From contig NZ_CALUYG010000003.1 in assembly GCF_944324935.1 (NCBI RefSeq), forward strand, positions 28,340 to 92,339: a DNA stretch of 64,000 bases, given 5' to 3'. The translations under genes were made by a program, and so were the position numbers. Source of the DNA: an uncultured Desulfovibrio sp. (GTDB taxonomy: Bacteria > Desulfobacterota > Desulfovibrionia > Desulfovibrionales > Desulfovibrionaceae). This document shows, one piece after another, positions 60,913 through 64,000 of this stretch (its first letter is position 1; every line of letters starts with the position of its first letter). The notes beneath the pieces were generated by a model, which saw only the letters and a list, made by a program, of their open reading frames with translations, was not told the origin of the DNA and searched no databases.

Positions 60913-61284
60913 ATGTGCGACACTCACGAGACCATATATCCGGGGCAGGAATTTTTCCGCATCAGCCATGCCGGGGAACGGGCCGGACTGTACAGGGTGG
61001 AGGTTCTGCCGACGGGCGAGGAAGCGGAAACGCGGCTGGGGGGACCGCTGCGGGCAAGCGTCATCACGGGGGACGGCGGCGGCCTGCTGCTGGAATGGCT
61101 CGACCCTGCCAAGCATCCGCATTCCCACGTCATCCCGGCGGAAAAGATGCGCGGGCGGCTGGTCCTTCCCCTGCGGCGCATGGCAAGGGGCGGCTGGCGC
61201 AATCATATCCACAACGAAGAGCGGCGGCGGATGTTCCGGCGCTTCCTTGTGGCGGTGTGGAACGCGGTATGTCGGGAGGGCTGA
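60913..61284 (+). CDS. Small unknown protein after the iteron array
   Basis: A 123-residue soluble protein of mixed charge (YPGQEFFRISHAGERAG at the N-terminus, MFRRFLVAVWNAVCRE at the C-terminus). No motif or family recognised. AAGGAG precedes the ATG. It heads a run of short, tightly packed genes to 63,118 that are probably one operon. A role in the element's replication or packaging is possible from place alone. Confidence 0.68.
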   Translation: MCDTHETIYPGQEFFRISHAGERAGLYRVEVLPTGEEAETRLGGPLRASVITGDGGGLLLEWLDPAKHPHSHVIPAEKMRGRLVLPLRRMARGGWRNHIHNEERRRMFRRFLVAVWNAVCREG

Positions 61285-61286
61285 AC

Positions 61287-61574
61287 ATGGGCAAGGGCCT
61301 GTTCGACAGGGTGCTTGACGGCTGGCCGGAGGGAACCGGCAAAGAAGGGACTCCGCATCCGTGGCCGGTGTTGCACACCCTGAACCGGGAGTACCATTGC
61401 GCCGCCTGGCCGGAGGATGACGGCGGCGGGCTGGTGCTCTACCCGGATGCCGGATTGCTGGCCTCGGAGAAGACCGCCGCCCTGCGCTTTGCTCAAGACA
61501 ACCTGCCCGCCCTGCTGCGGGACATGTGCCTTGAGCATCTGCCGCGTCGGGTACGCCTTGGGGAGAGAGCATGA
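61287..61574 (+). CDS. Small unknown protein
   Basis: A 95-residue soluble protein (FDRVLDGWPEGTGKEG, then LVLYPDAGLLASEKTAALRFAQ). GGGAGGG lies six bases before the ATG, and the gene ends in an ATGA overlap with the next. Not recognised. Confidence 0.65.
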   Translation: MGKGLFDRVLDGWPEGTGKEGTPHPWPVLHTLNREYHCAAWPEDDGGGLVLYPDAGLLASEKTAALRFAQDNLPALLRDMCLEHLPRRVRLGERA

Positions 61575-61735
61575 GCCAGAAACCCATTGTTTCATTCTGC
61601 CCCTCATGCGGAAAGCGGCATTGCGTCATCTGTTACAAGCGGGAAAAATCTGGTACACGCTATTTCATATGCAGAAGGTGTCATATGAAAATGCGCCTGA
61701 AATATATTCAAACTACAAAATGGAGACTATCATGA
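61571..61735 (+). CDS. 54-residue zinc-ribbon protein
   Basis: A very short gene found by following the overlaps: ATG at 61571 inside the previous stop (ATGA) and TGA at 61733 inside the next start. The product has CPSC...CVIC and later CRRC (FCPSCGKRHCVICY, then YFICRRCHMK), enough for a zinc ribbon like those of small phage transcription or replication factors. GGGAGAGAGC precedes the start. The local sequence is more AT-rich than its neighbours. Confidence 0.7.
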   Translation: MSQKPIVSFCPSCGKRHCVICYKREKSGTRYFICRRCHMKMRLKYIQTTKWRLS

Positions 61736-62436
61736 AAAGTTCGATCGCAACGACTTTGCACGGCTTTGTTTCCGCAATGGACGATCTGGACGGGGGCAAG
61801 GTTCTCTCTCACAACGTGGGCGCGGAAATCCTGTTCAAATCCGCCGAACGGCACGAGGCGCTTGTGGTTCAGGTTCGCGAGGAAGCCGCACGGATCAACA
61901 ACGACAACAACCTTTCCGCGTCGGGAAAAGCCGGGAAGCTCCGGGAGCTTTATGCCGAACGCATGGCGGGGCGGGCACAGATCGCGATCAATCCCGATAT
62001 GCTGGCGGCCCTGCGAAAGGAGCGGGAAACGGCCTTCCAGCGCGTACAGGAGGCCCGCACGCTTCCCGTTGAGGGAGATCCGATCCTGGCCGAACTCCGG
62101 GCGCAGGAAGTGCGGCGCGTGGCGCGGGAACAACCGGAAGCGCAGCGCGTCCAGTTCCATGCCGACGGCGGACCGGAAATCCAACGGGCTTTGGAATCCG
62201 GGCCGCTTCCCCTGCTGCCGGATGAATACCTCTCCCGAGTCCAAGACGCGCGGGCAAAGGCCGTTGTGCCTGCCGCCGTCGAACAACTGAAACGGCTGGA
62301 CGCGCTGCTCTCCGGGCTGGAAGAGCATGAACGCCGCTTCCCGATGGCCCTCGTCTCAGCCTGCGGCCTGCCCCGCTCCCACGCGGATGACTTTTTGCGG
62401 GCGCAGGAAGCCGCACGGCGGCGGGAGGTGGCCTAA
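61732..62436 (+). CDS. Helical protein of unknown function
   Basis: A 234-residue charged, helix-rich protein (LHGFVSAMDDLDGGKVL at the N-terminus; AAVEQLKRLDALLSGLEEHERR near 185-207). No TM helix or catalytic motif. It overlaps both neighbours by 1-4 bases. The composition (Glu/Arg/Ala) and size would fit a scaffold-like or DNA-packaging accessory protein, but I have no direct evidence. Confidence 0.68.
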   Translation: MKSSIATTLHGFVSAMDDLDGGKVLSHNVGAEILFKSAERHEALVVQVREEAARINNDNNLSASGKAGKLRELYAERMAGRAQIAINPDMLAALRKERETAFQRVQEARTLPVEGDPILAELRAQEVRRVAREQPEAQRVQFHADGGPEIQRALESGPLPLLPDEYLSRVQDARAKAVVPAAVEQLKRLDALLSGLEEHERRFPMALVSACGLPRSHADDFLRAQEAARRREVA

Positions 62437-62876
62437 TGACCGATAGGAAAACGGTGGAAAACAGCTCGGGCCGTGACGCTGGCGGGCGCTTTGCCAAAGG
62501 CTGCCCCGCCGGGCCGGGACGCCCGAAGGGGAGCGCAAACGCGGTCTTGACGCAGGCGCGGCAGTGGGTTCAGGAGCGGGGCTTGCCGATGATGATTGAG
62601 GCAGCCGAAGCGGGCGACGCCGACGCCCTGAAATGCCTCGTCACGCTGGCCATGCCGCGCCAGAAGCCCAACACGCCGCCGCTGGATTGCCTCGAGGCCA
62701 TGCCGCTACCGAGAACCGACCGGGAGCTGGGAGAGCTGGCCGCCTTCCTGCTGGAAAAAGTGGGGGCCGGGCAACTGGCCGTCAGTGACGCCGACGCCGT
62801 TATGGCCCTGGCGAAACGGCGCGTCGACTTCGACAAGCTGGGCCGCCCCTTCAGCTTCCCGGAGGTGGAACTGTGA
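62436..62876 (+). CDS. DUF5681 protein
   Basis: A 146-residue protein with the DUF5681 pattern near residues 10-28 (GRDAGGRFAKGCPAGPGRPKG). The domain is frequent in small proteins of phages and integrative elements, often near packaging genes, and its role is not established. It starts in the TAATG overlap with the previous gene. The basic Gly/Pro-rich N-terminus could bind nucleic acid. Confidence 0.83.
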   Translation: MTDRKTVENSSGRDAGGRFAKGCPAGPGRPKGSANAVLTQARQWVQERGLPMMIEAAEAGDADALKCLVTLAMPRQKPNTPPLDCLEAMPLPRTDRELGELAAFLLEKVGAGQLAVSDADAVMALAKRRVDFDKLGRPFSFPEVEL

Positions 62877-63118
62877 TGGAGGTGATCCGCAGCGTCTCCC
62901 CCGACGGTTCCAGCGTGGCGCAGATTGTCATTAACCGCGACTCGGGGCTGTCGGATGACGAACGGCACATAAGGGACATTCGCGAACGGTGGGAACGGCA
63001 GGAGGCGGATGCCCGACGATTGCGGGGGCGGCTCTGCCTTGCCGGGGGTGGCATCCTGCTGACGCTGCTCGCCTTCATGCTTGCCGTGCCGCTTGGTTAC
63101 GCCATAGCGGCGTTCTGA
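62876..63118 (+). CDS. Small membrane protein
   Basis: An 80-residue protein: a charged N-terminal half (DDERHIRDIRERWERQEAD) and one C-terminal TM helix (about 55-78, GILLTLLAFMLAVPLGY). It starts in the TGATG overlap with the DUF5681 gene; a GTG one codon earlier is equally possible. Last gene of the packed run. Not recognised. Confidence 0.68.
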   Translation: MEVIRSVSPDGSSVAQIVINRDSGLSDDERHIRDIRERWERQEADARRLRGRLCLAGGGILLTLLAFMLAVPLGYAIAAF

Positions 63119-63210
63119 GGCGAAAAGGGAAAGGCCGGGGGAAACAGGCGGCGACTGCGGGCCGTTTTGGCGGTGCTGGCGCGGGCGGTGTTGCGACGGG
63201 CAGGGGGGAA

Positions 63211-63694
63211 GGTTGCAGGGGGGTTGCAGGGTGCAACCATAAAAAAAGGCGGCCTCTCAACTGCGCCCAACTTTGGGCTCAGTGAATACAGGGCCGGGGG
63301 GGGTGACAACGGAAGTCATCCCCCTTCCAGCCTGCCGCAGCGGGGAAGGTTAACGCCTTGGTTAACGGTGTTAACCATAAAAAAGGGGGGTTAACCATAC
63401 CTTCACCGCGTCCAACGGTTGACGGCTTGGTTGACGGTGTAAACCACAAAAAAAGGGCGTCAACCGCAGGGGACATATTCGACTTAGGCCCCCCCTCTTG
63501 CCGGGAATCCTCGGGAAAAATCGGGACCCGTGGGGGCAACTCTGGGGGCAACTCTCTGGCGCCCGGAGCCCTCAAATCCGCGAAGGCCGGACAGGCAACG
63601 CGCTCAAGTTTGGGCTGAGCTAAGATTTCAGCTCAGCCGCCAAGGTCAACGGCATGGTCAACACCGTTGACCACAAAAAAAGGAGGCGTTGACC
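63211..63694. repeat. Four modular covarying hairpin repeats
   Basis: Each unit has a heptamer X twice in direct order, a 3-base gap, its reverse complement X', then A(T/C)AAAAAA(A)GG. Units 2-4 have a second X' after 13-15 bases. X is GGTTGCA (unit 1, 63211-63250), GGTTAAC (unit 2, 63348-63396), GGTTGAC (unit 3, 63417-63465; inner X' has one mismatch) and GGTCAAC (unit 4, 63644-63694). Because X changes in all places together, the pairing is conserved rather than the sequence. The units occupy a gene-free stretch (63,119-63,816) that also has a 9-bp hairpin at 63613-63638. Confidence 0.85.
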
Positions 63695-63816
63695 GGCAAA
63701 GGGCAGCAAGAGAACCGCGACCCTTGCCGCCTCACCTGCCGGACGCATCCCGCAGGCTGTCCAGGCTATGGGGAGTGTCCAGACAAGAAGCGTGCCAGTC
63801 TCCCCAATTTTTTTCT

Positions 63817-63922
63817 GGTGGAACCCCGAACGAAAAAAGGACTTACGGCGTTACCCGTAAGTCCTTGTTTTCTCTGGAGCCGGCGAAGGGACTTGAACCC
63901 GCAACCTGCTGATTACAAATCG
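63817..63922 (-). other. Right boundary of the mobile element: arm repeat, terminator hairpin and tRNA-Thr 3' half
   Basis: GGTGGAACCCC (63817-63827) is followed by a hairpin (GGACTTACGG arm) and then, on the minus strand, 63922-63875 is a tRNA-Thr 3' half with anticodon TGT, T-loop GTTCAAGTC and CCA. As at the left end, the 5' half is missing. The last 78 bases of the window after it show nothing I can identify. Confidence 0.72.
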
Positions 63923-64000
63923 GAAAAATGGCTCTTTCCCGGTATTTCCCGCTGCTTCCCAATCGCTCGTTTTTGTCCTGTTTCTTCAAAAGAAACGGAA

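Larger units (their letters stand above)
53262..63922. mobile_element. Integrative element of about 10.6 kb at a tRNA-Thr site
   Basis: It is bounded by two related 86-90 bp segments (terminator plus tRNA-Thr 3' half). It contains a tyrosine integrase at the left end, HigBA, an AlpA/excisionase-like protein, a Toprim-DUF927 primase-helicase, a DUF5681 protein and several small unknown genes, nearly all on the plus strand and many overlapping by 1-8 bases. No capsid, portal, terminase, relaxase or type IV secretion gene is present, so horizontal transfer must depend on another element. Two iteron clusters resemble replication control. It reads as a phage satellite or integrative plasmid. Confidence 0.8.

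Noticed and set aside
63358-63618. Coding sequence with VNGVNHKKGG-type repeats at the right end
   Set aside because: The peptide repeats are only the translation of the nucleotide modules, appear in different frames from unit to unit, and have no ribosome site.
63222-63686. Series of intrinsic terminators
   Set aside because: A-runs follow the stems on the plus strand and therefore T-runs precede them on the minus strand; neither orientation gives stem-then-T-run.
63875-63950. Complete tRNA-Thr(TGT) at the right boundary
   Set aside because: The 5' half is absent within the visible sequence; only the anticodon loop to CCA is recognisable.
1-64000. CRISPR array
   Set aside because: No set of identical direct repeats with uniform unique spacers is present; the modular repeats at 63,211-63,694 have variable repeats, irregular spacing and no cas genes.

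Overview
This is a high-GC stretch whose gene set points to the Desulfovibrionaceae, i.e. a sulfate- or sulfite-reducing deltaproteobacterium, possibly gut-associated. The clues are a TatA, tandem-ACT and YedF neighbourhood, two selenium-linked genes (mnmH and a yedF-like gene), a DUF362 ferredoxin-type protein, and what looks like a C2-sulfonate (sulfoacetate) module. The lineage is an inference from gene content; there is no 16S rRNA gene here. Positions 1-53,200 read as ordinary chromosome and 53,260-63,920 as an integrated mobile element.

Layout. 1-12.8 kb: the end of a periplasmic histidine acid phosphatase, uracil salvage (uraA-upp), tRNA 2-selenouridine synthase with a DSD1-type PLP enzyme, a DUF362 Fe-S protein, two transporters, a membrane-tethered binding protein and a polyphosphate:AMP phosphotransferase. 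12.9-17.3 kb: four genes matching four of the five steps to UDP-2,3-diacetamido-2,3-dideoxy-hexuronate (WbpB/A/E/D-like), a surface-polysaccharide precursor. 17.4-28.6 kb: a K+ channel with RCK domains, an FkbM methyltransferase, a glycosyltransferase/thioesterase pair, a TPR protein and a YhaO/YhaN-type nuclease-ATPase pair. 28.7-32.5 kb, on the minus strand: OsmC, MntP, an MmcQ-like protein, RuvC, YebC and RlmE. 32.5-40.7 kb: a glycosyltransferase, an AI-2E family protein, a D,D-carboxypeptidase, TatA, a tandem ACT protein, a large periplasmic-sensor EAL protein and YedF. 40.8-42.3 kb: a DUF697-like membrane protein with a 198-bp tandem repeat.

42.7-50.9 kb is the metabolic highlight. A DASS transporter, a CoA-acylating aldehyde dehydrogenase and a two-subunit ADP-forming acyl-CoA ligase form one minus-strand operon. 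Next to it are an SsuA/TauA-like binding protein and a sigma-54 enhancer-binding regulator. Both the transporter operon and the binding-protein gene have recognisable -24/-12 promoters, and shared TTGTC/GACA motifs lie upstream of both. The simplest reading is sulfoacetate uptake, activation and reduction to sulfoacetaldehyde; C4-dicarboxylate chemistry is the main alternative.

53.26-63.92 kb is an integrative element flanked by two similar tRNA-Thr 3' halves, each preceded by a matching hairpin. It encodes a tyrosine integrase, a HigBA toxin-antitoxin pair, an excisionase/AlpA-like regulator, a Toprim-DUF927 primase-helicase and several small unknown proteins. I see no capsid, terminase or conjugation genes, so it looks like a satellite or integrative plasmid. 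Its non-coding DNA is dense with signals: two sets of GTTACA-type iterons 5.7 kb apart joined by a perfect 20-bp inverted repeat, iterons every 21-23 bp before the regulator, several ribosome-binding sites buried in hairpins, and at the right end four modular repeats whose heptamers change together so that pairing is kept. Those last repeats are the most unusual signal in the window.
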